Below, piece by piece: positions 51,999 to 61,781 of a stretch of 64,000 nt of DNA (positions are counted from its first letter, which is position 1; each line of letters opens with the position of its first letter). The notes beneath the pieces are model-generated. The model did no database searches. It was not told where the DNA came from and was given only the letters and a program-made list of their open reading frames with translations. The position numbers and the translations under genes were made by a program. Origin of the DNA: DASUPK01 sp963819715 (GTDB taxonomy: Bacteria > Actinomycetota > Thermoleophilia > Solirubrobacterales > 70-9); assembly GCA_963819715.1 (NCBI GenBank), contig CAWFXE010000006.1, positions 744,001 through 808,000 on the forward strand, written 5' to 3'.

Positions 51999-52837
51999 CG
52001 CTTCTTGATCAGCTTGACCGGCTGAGACTGGACGTTGGGGTCGCCACCGTCCGGCGTGAAGGTCACGGACACGGTGGTCCGGGCCTTGCCTCTCTTCTTG
52101 AGGGTCCTCTTCAGCTTGCCGGCCGGGACCGCGGTTAGCGTCGCCGTCCCGGGGGCGTTGCCCAAAGTTGCCTCCTGAGGCTTGAAGCGCTTCCCCCAAA
52201 CCACAAATTTGCCTGGGCCGGTGCCGGTGGCGGTGACGGTCACCGTGCCCCTGCGCTTGTTGCGACCGCTCACCGCAAAGGTGAAGATGTTCGAGACCTC
52301 GACCTGGGCGGCGACGTTCAGCCGGACGCCCGAATTGGGCTGGAAGGTCGCCGACTGTCCGTCCGGGGGTGGCGTGACCGGGCCGGTGACCCAGTCGGTC
52401 TCGCCGCTAACGGCGAAGCCGCAGGCCACGGGGAAGTTGGTCGCGATGCCAGGGACGAGCCCGAGGACGTCCCCCGGCATGACGGCGAGGTCGACCGCGA
52501 AGGTGTTCACGGCCGACGGCGTCAGGGGTCGAGGGCCGTCGTGAGTAACCGCGAGGAACTGGTCACCTCCCAGCGGGCGGAAGACCGTCATCGTGAGCTC
52601 CTGGCCAGTTGTCGCGAGCGCGTGCGTGCTCCACGAGCTGATCCGGGTGCCGTTTGCGGGAACGACGTAGCCTCGGCCCGACGTGATCGTCGGCTGCGCA
52701 TATGAGCCGGAGGTGGGCCCGCAGTTGTTCGGGGTGAAGCCCGCGGGCGGCAGCTGGCCGATGGGGGCCGAGGCAAGGGCCGGGGAGGCGCAGAGGAGCG
52801 CCAGGACTCCCCCGATCCCGACGACAAGTCGCTTCAT
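51995..52837 (-). CDS. Secreted protein with C-terminal Ig-like domain
   Basis: 280 aa. Signal peptide KRLVVGIGGVLALLCASPALA; a beta-rich domain (residues 25-165) and a Lys-rich C-terminal domain (GTVTVTATGTGPGKFVVWG...LKKRGKARTTVSVTFTPDGG) that looks like the Ig-like repeats common in exported actinobacterial proteins. Function unknown. Convergent with the M23 gene, 4-bp overlap. Confidence 0.68.
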   Translation of the reverse strand: MKRLVVGIGGVLALLCASPALASAPIGQLPPAGFTPNNCGPTSGSYAQPTITSGRGYVVPANGTRISSWSTHALATTGQELTMTVFRPLGGDQFLAVTHDGPRPLTPSAVNTFAVDLAVMPGDVLGLVPGIATNFPVACGFAVSGETDWVTGPVTPPPDGQSATFQPNSGVRLNVAAQVEVSNIFTFAVSGRNKRRGTVTVTATGTGPGKFVVWGKRFKPQEATLGNAPGTATLTAVPAGKLKRTLKKRGKARTTVSVTFTPDGGDPNVQSQPVKLIKKR

Positions 52838-52846
52838 GTGACGACC

Positions 52847-53173
52847 TTAACCCGCCGCGAGCGCGAACGGGCTGCCCTCGGAGTCGCGGCACACAGCCCA
52901 GCGCTCGCCTGGATGGATCACCGAGCCGCCGAGGTCCTGGACGCGCTGAAGGGTGGCGGGAAGATCGGGCACGGTGAAATAGGGGAGCGAAGCGGTGTCT
53001 CCGGGACCTGGTCCACGCTCGTGCACTCCGACGCGGAGATCGCCATTGTCGATCTCCCACCCCTGTCCAGCATCGCTGGGTCTTGGCGCGAACTTTGCAT
53101 CGAGCAAGTCGCTCCAGAACCTCCGGGCGCGGTCAGGATCGTCAGCCGGGAACTCGATCAGCGGGGAAGACAT
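52847..53173 (-). CDS. VOC-family protein
   Basis: 108 aa. PLIEFPADDPDRARRFWSDLLDAKF and C-terminal CRDSEGSPFALA are typical VOC elements. Second VOC protein in the window, unrelated in context to the one at 31.2 kb. The 74 nt between it and the next gene hold nothing recognisable. Confidence 0.8.
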   Translation of the reverse strand: MSSPLIEFPADDPDRARRFWSDLLDAKFAPRPSDAGQGWEIDNGDLRVGVHERGPGPGDTASLPYFTVPDLPATLQRVQDLGGSVIHPGERWAVCRDSEGSPFALAAG

Positions 53174-53247
53174 GACGAGTCAGTGTCCCACCCAGGCGGC
53201 GGAGGGCGAAACAAGTCGTAGGCGAGAGGGCAACGCCCGGCGATTTC

Positions 53248-53442
53248 CTAACGACCAGGCTGGACCGCAATCATCGCGATCAGCCCGATACTGAAGATCG
53301 CGAAAGCAATGCCGCCAAGCGGTCCGGCGAGGTAGAAACCCAGGAAGGCGAGGCCAAAGACCGCCGCCGCGGCGAGCGTCACCGCTACGCCGACGAGGTC
53401 GGATTCCAGCCAATGCCGCATTCTGTCGAGGATTCGCTTCAT
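53248..53442 (-). CDS. Small two-helix membrane protein
   Basis: 64 aa. A basic amphipathic start (MKRILDRMRHWLESDL) and two hydrophobic helices (GVAVTLAAAAVFGLAFLGFY; GGIAFAIFSIGLIAMIAV). ATG at 53442 preferred over 53478. No family recognised. Confidence 0.55.
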   Translation of the reverse strand: MKRILDRMRHWLESDLVGVAVTLAAAAVFGLAFLGFYLAGPLGGIAFAIFSIGLIAMIAVQPGR

Positions 53443-53542
53443 CCCCACCATGGTCGCCGTTACCGGCCAGCGCTTCATCCGTGCGCACTGCGGCCCTGCG
53501 CTCCGTAGTGGCCACTCAAACGGTGCCGGTCAGCACGCCGGC

Positions 53543-54778
53543 TCAGAGAACGGCGGATTCCGAAAGCCGCGCGATCGTCAGCAGCTCGACCTGGCCGGAG
53601 AAGCTCTGCGGGTCGAGGCCTGTGAGCTCGCCGATTCGGCGCAGCCGGTAGCGCACGGTGTTGGGGTGGACGTAGAGGGCCTCGGCGGTGCGCGCCACGT
53701 CGAGATCGGAGTCCAGATAGACGCGCAGCGTCTCCATCAGCCCGCCGTTTCCGCTGTCCCTCAGGGGCGCCGCCTCCATGGCGATCGAGGTCCGGGTCGA
53801 TCGGTCCGTTGACGCGATCAGATGCTCGAAGGGGGAGAGCTCGGAGAGGGAGACGATCGGGCGGTCGGGGTTTGAGCGGCGCAACGCCTGGTGGGCCTCG
53901 ACGTAGCGCTGACCGACCTCGCCGAGGCCGCGGCAGACGCCGCTGACGCCGATCAGCATCTGGATCGCGTGGTCGCGCTCGGCGCTGACGCGCGCGACAT
54001 CGAGGGCGACGCCGATCACCTCCGGGCTCTTGCCGCCGAGGGGCAGGACGGCGGCGACCTCGTCCTGCCGCACGACGACCAAGGCGCGCGAGCCGATCGA
54101 CGCGGCGATCGCGTTGGCAGCCTCCGCCAGGGCGCGATCGTCCGCGGCCGGAGCCTCCTGTAGCGACGCGACCGCCACGAGCAGGTCCGCATCCCGTTCG
54201 AGGCCCAGGCCCAGGGTCTCCGTCTCCGCGTCATCGGGCAGCCGCCCGGCCAGCAGGTTCTCGAGGAGGTCGCGGTGGCGGCGCTGGATCAGCTCGGCCA
54301 GCTGGCCGGATTCCCGCAGGTAGGCCTCGGCGACGTGGGTGCTGGCGAGGTCGATGTACTCCATGGCCTCGCCCGCGAGGCGGATGGCGGCCTCGCGGCC
54401 GGCCGGGGAGCTCGCGGCCTCGTCCACGATTGCCTGCCAGAGCGTGCGGTGCCCGACGCGGAAGGCCTGCAGGAGCCCGTCGAGGGGCACCCCCTGGTGG
54501 ACGCGGCGGGCGGCGGCGTCGCGCGCGAAGGTGAGGTCGGAGCGGTCGGGATCGCGGCCGGCGCGCAGCGAGCGCATCAGCAGGTCGACGTGGAGGCGGC
54601 AGTGCTCGCGGACGTCGCTCAGCAGCGCCTCGCCGCCGGGCCGGTCATACGAGCCGATCTCGCCGAGGATCGCCCCCAGCATCGCCTCGGCCAGCTCGTC
54701 CTCTCGCAGCTCGAGCGCCGCCAGAACGCGCTCGATCTCCTCTGTGACGCCGGCCGTCCCGTCGGCAACCAGCTCCAT
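53543..54778 (-). CDS. PucR-family transcriptional regulator
   Basis: 411 aa. N-terminal helical sensor (RsbR-N-like, with VHQGVPLDGLLQAFRVGHRTLW), a degenerate GGDEF-like central domain, and the PucR C-terminal helix-turn-helix: ETLRVYLDSDLDVARTAEALYVHPNTVRYRLRRI. Such regulators activate catabolic genes. Divergently placed from the Tat protein/GMC oxidoreductase operon, its likely target, with two palindromes between them. Confidence 0.88.
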   Translation of the reverse strand: MELVADGTAGVTEEIERVLAALELREDELAEAMLGAILGEIGSYDRPGGEALLSDVREHCRLHVDLLMRSLRAGRDPDRSDLTFARDAAARRVHQGVPLDGLLQAFRVGHRTLWQAIVDEAASSPAGREAAIRLAGEAMEYIDLASTHVAEAYLRESGQLAELIQRRHRDLLENLLAGRLPDDAETETLGLGLERDADLLVAVASLQEAPAADDRALAEAANAIAASIGSRALVVVRQDEVAAVLPLGGKSPEVIGVALDVARVSAERDHAIQMLIGVSGVCRGLGEVGQRYVEAHQALRRSNPDRPIVSLSELSPFEHLIASTDRSTRTSIAMEAAPLRDSGNGGLMETLRVYLDSDLDVARTAEALYVHPNTVRYRLRRIGELTGLDPQSFSGQVELLTIARLSESAVL

Positions 54779-54815
54779 CGCCGACGACCCTAGCCGACTT
54801 TGTCCTTACCCACAA

Positions 54816-54827
54816 GTCGGTACCGAC
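54816..54827. promoter_or_regulatory. Palindrome GTCGGTACCGAC between pucR and the GMC operon
   Basis: A perfect 12-bp palindrome in the 106-bp divergent intergenic region, about 40 bp from the PucR start. A candidate site for the PucR protein; a related half-site CCGACTT lies at 54794-54800. Confidence 0.4.
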
Positions 54828-54854
54828 ATCTTTGTCGCGTCAGCCAATGAACTC

Positions 54855-54870
54855 AGGCACGCTCGTGCCT
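54855..54870. promoter_or_regulatory. Palindrome AGGCACG-CT-CGTGCCT before the Tat/GMC operon
   Basis: Seven-bp perfect arms with a 2-nt spacer, 14 nt upstream of the ATG of the Tat-exported protein. Candidate operator or translation-blocking hairpin. Confidence 0.45.
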
Positions 54871-54884
54871 AAGGTCCGGCGCGC

Positions 54885-55919
54885 ATGGAGGAGGTGGGAT
54901 TCAGCAGGCGGACGTTCCTGTGGCGGACGGGCAGTCTCGGGGCTGCCGCGACCGTTGCGCTCTACCCCTCGATCGCCAAGGCCGCCGGCGCCCTCGATCC
55001 GCTGATCGATGACATCGCAGCGCCGGCTCTGAAGATCCTCGCCCGCGACACGATCGCCGGACTGGTCGCCTTCGAGGTGCCCGGGTCGGACAAGTACTCG
55101 CAGGCGCAGGGCGTGACCAGCCCGACGCCCGGCGGGATCGATGCCAGAGGCGACGAGCTCTTCCTGATCGACCTCGACGACTTCCTGCCGTTCCCCGACA
55201 CCTACGTCCACGACCTCGCGGCCGCGTTCACCACGACGGTCTCTGAGATCCCGATTCCGCTCGACCTGCTCGGGCCGCTCGCCAAGCTCGGCGAGGGCTT
55301 CGCCGCGCAGATGGATGACGCACTGCGCGCGCTCACCCAGAGCGACGCCGCCGTGCCGCTGTCGCTGGTGATCGCCCTGATGCTCAACTTCCTCGCGACT
55401 CAGGTGAACCCGGCCTCGATCGCGGGCCCGATCGCCACCTCTCCGTTCGCCAACCTCTCCTTCAAGGACAAGGCGAAGGCCCTGGAAGCGCTCGAGGCCA
55501 CCGACTCGGACCTGGTGGCGACTCTCGACGCCAACGCGCCCGAGCCGCTCAAGGCCTCCTTGTCGGGGCTCCTCAAGTTCGTCGGCGGCGCCTTGCAGGA
55601 GTTCGGCACCTACCTCTCCTATGGCGAGTGGGGCGTCTACGACCCGGCCACCAAGACGGTCAGCCAGCGCCCCGTCGGTTGGGACCTCACCAGCTACATG
55701 CCGGGGCGAACGACCCCGGCCGACGGCTGGGATGAGTTCCTCGGCTACTTCCAGGGTCGACAGAGCACCGCCACAGACCCGAGCGTCCTCGCTGCGGCCG
55801 CGGCCTCGGCCCCGGGAGGCGCCGCCGCGGCCGCCGGGGACGCCTCGACCGGCGGGGTCACGACCAAGCGGAAGAGGCATCACAAGCACCACCGAAAGCA
55901 CCACAGGAGGAAGAAGTAA
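54885..55919 (+). CDS. Tat-exported partner protein of the GMC oxidoreductase
   Basis: 344 aa. Twin-arginine signal SRRTFLWRTGSLGAAATVALYP. The body is helical with LATDSDLVATLDANAP-like segments and EFGTYLSYGEWGVYDPATKT. An Ala/Gly linker leads to a tail rich in Lys/Arg/His (KRKRHHKHHRKHHRRKK). It plays the part that small Tat subunits play for membrane-side GMC/gluconate-type dehydrogenases: folding with and carrying a subunit that has no signal of its own. The stop overlaps the next start (TAATG). Confidence 0.72.
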   Translation: MEEVGFSRRTFLWRTGSLGAAATVALYPSIAKAAGALDPLIDDIAAPALKILARDTIAGLVAFEVPGSDKYSQAQGVTSPTPGGIDARGDELFLIDLDDFLPFPDTYVHDLAAAFTTTVSEIPIPLDLLGPLAKLGEGFAAQMDDALRALTQSDAAVPLSLVIALMLNFLATQVNPASIAGPIATSPFANLSFKDKAKALEALEATDSDLVATLDANAPEPLKASLSGLLKFVGGALQEFGTYLSYGEWGVYDPATKTVSQRPVGWDLTSYMPGRTTPADGWDEFLGYFQGRQSTATDPSVLAAAAASAPGGAAAAAGDASTGGVTTKRKRHHKHHRKHHRRKK

Positions 55920-57688
55920 TGCCCGACGTCATCGTGATCGGAGCCGGTGGGGGTGGTCCCGTGATGGCGAAGGAGCTCGCCGCCCGCGGCCTCGACGTAT
56001 TGCTGCTCGAAGCGGGTCCCTGGTACCGCGACCCGGAGAACGAGTGGTCGAAGTTCGAGCACGACGCCAACGACCCGCTGACCGGCTACTTCCGATTCGG
56101 CCCGTCCGACCGCAAGAAGCCGGCCTGGTTCCGCGAGACGCCGCAGAACTCCTTTCTCTGGCAGCTGGCGGGAGTTGGGGGCACGACCCAGCACTACTAC
56201 GGCAACTGCCCGCGCGCCCAGCCGGGTGTGTTCGAGGGCTACAGCGGCTCAGACGCCGGTTCCTTCGACGGGCACCGGTTCCCGTTCTCATACCAAGAGC
56301 TGATCCCCTACTACGAGTGGGTCGAGGCGACGCTGCCGGTCCAGACCGCGGCCATGGGCACCAAGGAGCAGCTCTTCTTCGAGGGCGCCCAGGGAATCGG
56401 CCTGCCGGTCAATACGACCAAGGACATCACCCAGAACAGCTTCCGGCCTCAGGAGAACGCGATCCTTCAGCCGCAGGGGACCGCCGGCAAGACCAGTGAC
56501 TCATCGCAGCTGCTCTATCCGCAGGCCCAGGGGTGCACCTTCTGCGGCTACTGCTTCGAGGGCTGCGTCGAGCCGCGCCACGCGCCGCGCAACCTGAAGG
56601 CAAAGCGCTCCACCGACAACTCCTACGCGCCGATGGCCCTCACCGCCGACGCCTGGGCGCCGGGCGGCAAGGCCGTCACCCTCCTCCCGGATTCCTACGT
56701 CGACGAGATCCTCTACGAGCAGAGCGGCAGCAGCACGGTCGCGACGGGTGTCCGGTGGCACGACACGAACACGGGGGAGGCGCACACCGAGACCGCGAGG
56801 GTCGTGGTGATGGCCGGCGGATGCACCGAGGACCCGCGCCTGTGGGAGAACAGCGGGCTGCCGGATCCGAACGGGTGGGTCGGACGCGGGTACACCGACC
56901 ACTTCTTCGATTTTGTGATCGGGGTGTTCGACGAGTACACCGGCAGCTCCAAGGGCGTGGGATCGTCGGCTCGCTGCGACTTCCCCGGTCATGGGGGACT
57001 CGAGAACGTGGGCCTGCCACCGGCGCTGCAGGCGTTCAGCATGGCCTTCTCGGACTCAGGGGTCCAGGGCTATTACGACAACGGTCGTGGCTTCAGCGGC
57101 ACCTGGGACGGCAAGACCGGCCGGGTCCCCGGCGACGAGATGAAGGAGGTTCTCGCCGACGTCAACAAGCTGCTCAACGTCCTGGTGATCACCGACGACG
57201 ACGTCGAGGCCCAGAACCGCGTCGTCCGCTCCTCGCTCCCCGGCGACGAGCAGGGCCCGATCCCGAAGGTGATCTTCAAGCAGCGCCAGCGCACGGCTCG
57301 GACACTGGCGAACCGCGAGTACTGCGCGGATCAGGCGTCGCGCCTGCTGCGCGCCGCGGGCGCCACCAAGGTCATCCGCATGGATTGGCCGCCGCTGATC
57401 CTCCACGTCCAGTCGACGATGCGGATGGGCTCGGACCCCGCGGATTCGGTCCTGGATGCCAACGCCGAGGCGCGCTTCGTCGAGCGGCTCTTCGTCAGCT
57501 CGAACTCCGCGCTTGCCAATGGCCTGGGCGGACCGAACCCGACCCTGACGACTCAGGCGCTCGCCACCCGCACCGCCGAGAAGATCATGGGCAAGTACTT
57601 CGACGGTGAGCCCTGGGTCGGGATCGAGACGCCGACGAGCTCGATCGACGACAAGGTCACCCAGGCCGTCATCGATAGAGGGCTCTAA
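55919..57688 (+). CDS. GMC-family FAD oxidoreductase
   Basis: 589 aa. FAD site DVIVIGAGGGGPVMAKELAARG, GVGGTTQHYYGNCPR, GCTFCGYCFEGCVEP (a Cys cluster seen in dehydrogenase-type GMC proteins), VVVMAGGCTEDP and C-terminal SSNSALANGLGGPNPTLT. HVQSTMRMG supplies the catalytic His region. No signal peptide: export could be by hitch-hiking on the Tat partner. AGGAGGAAG ribosome-binding site. Oxidises an alcohol, polyol or sterol; electron acceptor unknown, with no cytochrome subunit adjacent. Confidence 0.87.
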   Translation: MPDVIVIGAGGGGPVMAKELAARGLDVLLLEAGPWYRDPENEWSKFEHDANDPLTGYFRFGPSDRKKPAWFRETPQNSFLWQLAGVGGTTQHYYGNCPRAQPGVFEGYSGSDAGSFDGHRFPFSYQELIPYYEWVEATLPVQTAAMGTKEQLFFEGAQGIGLPVNTTKDITQNSFRPQENAILQPQGTAGKTSDSSQLLYPQAQGCTFCGYCFEGCVEPRHAPRNLKAKRSTDNSYAPMALTADAWAPGGKAVTLLPDSYVDEILYEQSGSSTVATGVRWHDTNTGEAHTETARVVVMAGGCTEDPRLWENSGLPDPNGWVGRGYTDHFFDFVIGVFDEYTGSSKGVGSSARCDFPGHGGLENVGLPPALQAFSMAFSDSGVQGYYDNGRGFSGTWDGKTGRVPGDEMKEVLADVNKLLNVLVITDDDVEAQNRVVRSSLPGDEQGPIPKVIFKQRQRTARTLANREYCADQASRLLRAAGATKVIRMDWPPLILHVQSTMRMGSDPADSVLDANAEARFVERLFVSSNSALANGLGGPNPTLTTQALATRTAEKIMGKYFDGEPWVGIETPTSSIDDKVTQAVIDRGL

Positions 57689-57780
57689 CCCAGCTCGGGC
57701 GCCGGATTTCGTACTTCAGTTCGCCGGCTCCGCTGACGATGGTCGGTGCACAGGGGCACGTCGACGATCGGAGGACAAGG

Positions 57781-58254
57781 GTGTCCGAGGAGTCCATGGA
57801 GAGATCGGTCCAGGAGGCGCTCGCGCGCGAGGGGATCGCCGACGAGGTGCTGGTGGCCGGCCAGTTCAGTCCCAGGGGTCACAGCGGTTCGTTCGTCCTG
57901 GGGGGCATGGCGGGCGACTCACTCGGCGGCATCGCCGGCGCCGCCGGCGAGGCGGTCGGGTCGGTCACCGGGATGGTCGGCGCCACAAGGGCCACGGACG
58001 CGGTCCGCGGGCTTCCCGATCACATGGTCGTGGCCGTGACCGCAGACGCCGTCTATGGGTTCGCCGGCGCCACGAAGGCGGGTCCGCTCGCGTTCCAGAT
58101 CTCGCGCGAGCACCTGAAGGCGACGGTTCACCAGCGCATCGACGTCAAGGTGCTGGAGCTCGCCGACGAGCAGAGTGGCTCGAAGATCGAGCTCGAGGGC
58201 AACCGGCTGCCGATCACCCACAGCAAGGAAGTGATCTCCGAGCTCACCGGCTGA
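57781..58254 (+). CDS. Protein of unknown function with Gly/Ala-rich segment
   Basis: 157 aa. Helical start (SEESMERSVQEALAREGIADEVLVAG), a glycine-rich middle (GGMAGDSLGGIAGAAGEAVGSVTG), then a beta-rich region (MVVAVTADAVYGFAG, IDVKVLELADEQSGSKIELEG) that resembles a small PH-like fold. GTG at 57781 has GGAGGA nearby; ATG at 57739 is the longer alternative. Not recognised. Confidence 0.65.
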   Translation: MSEESMERSVQEALAREGIADEVLVAGQFSPRGHSGSFVLGGMAGDSLGGIAGAAGEAVGSVTGMVGATRATDAVRGLPDHMVVAVTADAVYGFAGATKAGPLAFQISREHLKATVHQRIDVKVLELADEQSGSKIELEGNRLPITHSKEVISELTG

Positions 58255-58268
58255 GCCCCGGGCGGCCC

Positions 58269-59204
58269 CTATCTGCGCTTTCGCTGGCGGACCTGTTCGA
58301 GAAGGGCCCAGGCGTCGCCGACCTCACCGAGGTGATGCAGCTTGTCGGGATTGACGATTGAGTTGATGCCCTGGATCTGCCCTTCGGCGATGTCCAACAC
58401 CATCGCTCCGAGCACTGCCCCGTCGCCGTCCAGGTAGAGGGCCCCGGCCTGGCCGTTGATCTCCGCCGGCCGAAGGGTGAGGCCCGGCAGGGCCCAGCCG
58501 GTCTTGGACCAGTTGCGGAGCGTGCGTGCAACCCGATTGCGGCCGTGCAGCGATCGGGCGATCGCGGGAGCCTTGCCGCCACCGTCCCCCTTCAGCACGA
58601 CATCCTCCGAAAGGAGAGCTTCCAGAGCCTGCATGTCGCCCTGTTGTGCCGCCGCGAAGAAGCGGCCGGCGAGCTCCTCGCGCTTCTCCTTTGAGACTTC
58701 GAAGCGGGGCTTTCCGTCATCGACGTGACGGCGCGCCCGGGTCGCGAGCTGCCGTGCGTTGTCCTCGCTCTTGCCGATGATCTTCGCGATCTCGCCGTAG
58801 TCGTAGTCGAAGACGTCGTGGAGGAGGAGCGCGGCGCGCTGCTCTGGCGAGAGGTTCTCGAGCAGCACCAGGAATGCGAGGGAGAGCGAGTCGGCCATCT
58901 CGGCCTGGCGCGCGGGGTCCTCGCGGGTGTCCACAACCACGGGCTCCGGGAGCCATTCCCCGACGTAGGTCTCGCGACGGGCCCGGGCAGAGCGGAGCTC
59001 GTCGATCGCGAGCCGGGTGGTGATGGTGGCGACGTAGGCCCGCGGTGATTCGATGCGCTCGCCCTGCTCGAGTGACGTATTGACGCGGAGGAGCGCCTCC
59101 TGGACGACGTCCTCGGCCTCCGCGACGCTGCCGAGCATCCGGTAGGCGATCGCGAAGGCGCGGGGACGCAGCTCCCCGAGCAGGGCATCGTTCGACTCGT
59201 TCAT
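58269..59204 (-). CDS. ECF41-family sigma factor with SnoaL-like C-terminal domain
   Basis: 311 aa. Sigma region 2 (FAIAYRMLGSVAEAEDVVQEALLR), the WLPEP linker, sigma region 4 (HDVFDYDYGEIAKIIGKSEDNARQLATRARRHV), then an NTF2/SnoaL-like domain ending GINSIVNPDKL. WLPEP and NPDKL are hallmarks of ECF41, where the C-terminal domain controls activity in place of an anti-sigma factor. Start overlaps the stop of the epimerase gene by 4 bp; the pair shares an ECF41-type promoter at 60226-60252, so autoregulation is likely. Confidence 0.93.
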   Translation of the reverse strand: MNESNDALLGELRPRAFAIAYRMLGSVAEAEDVVQEALLRVNTSLEQGERIESPRAYVATITTRLAIDELRSARARRETYVGEWLPEPVVVDTREDPARQAEMADSLSLAFLVLLENLSPEQRAALLLHDVFDYDYGEIAKIIGKSEDNARQLATRARRHVDDGKPRFEVSKEKREELAGRFFAAAQQGDMQALEALLSEDVVLKGDGGGKAPAIARSLHGRNRVARTLRNWSKTGWALPGLTLRPAEINGQAGALYLDGDGAVLGAMVLDIAEGQIQGINSIVNPDKLHHLGEVGDAWALLEQVRQRKRR

Positions 59205-60190
59205 GCCGCGAGCGCCCCGCGCTCGTTCGACGCGGCCGGCGTATCAGCCGCCCCGGGCAGCTCGGCGAAGCCCTCGCGCCAGCTTGGATACCGCGGGTTC
59301 CAGTCCAGCTCCCGCTTTGCCTTGGCGTTCGATGCTCCGCGCAACTCGGTCATCATGATCACTCCCGGCTTGCCCGCTGCGAGGCGAGCCAGCCACTTCG
59401 GCACCCGCCGCGGTCGCGGTGCACCGATCACCTCGGCCATGCCCGGCAGCCAATCGCGGACGAGTTCGGGGCTGTCGTCCGTGATGTTGTAGACGCCTCG
59501 ATCCCCGCGCTCGACGGCGGCCACCGTCGCGTCGGCGGCGTCCTCGATGTGGATGAACGACCAGACGCCCTCACCGTCGCCGGCGATCGGGAACTTGCGC
59601 TGCCGGATCGGCTCGAGATGCTCGCCTCCGGTCCAGAGGCTCGTGCCTGGGCCGTAGAACCCCCCGTAGCGAAGGGCGATGCCCGTGGTCCAGTCGGCGC
59701 CGGTAACGGCGTTCTCCACGTACATGATCCCTTCGAACGTCTCGTGGATCGGACCGATGGGATCCGGGTCAACGGGGTCCTCCTCGGTCTTCACCCAACT
59801 GCCCGTTCGCTCGTACACCCACGCGGCGAAGCTCTGCGCCACAAACCGCTTCACGCCGACGGCCCTTCCGGCGGCGAGCAGATGGTCGGTTCCCTCGGTG
59901 CGGAGGCGATTCGTGGACTTGAACGCCTTGTCGAGGTTCCGCATGTTCCCGAGGTCCGAGATCTCGGTGAGCTCGTGCACGATCACCTCCGGCTCGGCGC
60001 TGGCCACGGCCGACGCGACCTGCTCGGCGTCGAATGCATCGGCGACGACCGGCCGCGCGCCCAGCTCGGAGATCAACGCCTGCTTCGCGGGGGTTCTCGT
60101 CATCCCCGTCACCTCGTGTCCGCGCTCGACCAGCCTCGGAACGAGCTGCCTTCCCAGTGCTCCCGTTGCTCCTGCTACGAAGATCCTCAT
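59201..60190 (-). CDS. NAD(P)-dependent epimerase/oxidoreductase, ECF41 partner
   Basis: 329 aa. RIFVAGATGALGRQLVPRLVERGHEV cofactor site; extended SDR family with FVAQSFAAWVYERTG near the catalytic region. ECF41 sigma factors are typically encoded beside a carboxymuconolactone decarboxylase, oxidoreductase or epimerase, and this is that partner. ATG at 60190, Shine-Dalgarno AAAGGAGG 6-8 nt upstream. Substrate unknown. Confidence 0.88.
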   Translation of the reverse strand: MRIFVAGATGALGRQLVPRLVERGHEVTGMTRTPAKQALISELGARPVVADAFDAEQVASAVASAEPEVIVHELTEISDLGNMRNLDKAFKSTNRLRTEGTDHLLAAGRAVGVKRFVAQSFAAWVYERTGSWVKTEEDPVDPDPIGPIHETFEGIMYVENAVTGADWTTGIALRYGGFYGPGTSLWTGGEHLEPIRQRKFPIAGDGEGVWSFIHIEDAADATVAAVERGDRGVYNITDDSPELVRDWLPGMAEVIGAPRPRRVPKWLARLAAGKPGVIMMTELRGASNAKAKRELDWNPRYPSWREGFAELPGAADTPAASNERGALAA

Positions 60191-60225
60191 GATCTGCCTC
60201 CTTTCGAGTTCTTCTCTCCAATAGA

Positions 60226-60252
60226 GACGGGGTTCAGTCATTCCCAGTGACA
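60226..60252 (-). promoter_or_regulatory. ECF41-type promoter TGTCACT-N16-CGTC
   Basis: On the minus strand TGTCACT (60252-60246), exactly 16 nt, then CGTC (60229-60226), about 36 nt before the epimerase ATG. This matches the ECF41 consensus I recall (TGTCACA-N16-CGTC) with one mismatch in the -35 element. Confidence 0.8.
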
Positions 60253-60384
60253 ACCGATGTAAAGGCGGAAGGAAACCGGCCGCTCGTGGCGTATCCAGGT
60301 TGCGTCAGGCCGAGGTCGGCGGGCGTCTAAGCTTCCAGCGAGGAAGGAGCCGGCCGGGCGAAGCGAGACCGAGGGAGTATTCCG

Positions 60385-61680
<1,296 letters not shown>

Positions 61681-61683
<3 letters not shown>

Positions 61684-61779
61684 CGGCCACCAGGCCGCTC
61701 CACTTTGGAGCGGAGGGCGAAGCCCCGCAGCGACTTATCTGGGGCGGCCGCTTGTGGCCGCGACCTGACGGCGAAGCCG
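61681..61779 (+). repeat. Dispersed repeat, fuller copy B
   Basis: TAGCGGCCACCAGGCCGC, then GGAGCGGAGGGCGAAGCCCC, GCGGCCGCTTGTGGCCGCG and ACGGCGAAGCCGT. Homologous along its length to 28078-28175. Located exactly between the converging 3' ends of clpX and the RodZ-like gene, and it supplies the clpX stop. Confidence 0.78.
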
Positions 61780-61781
61780 TC

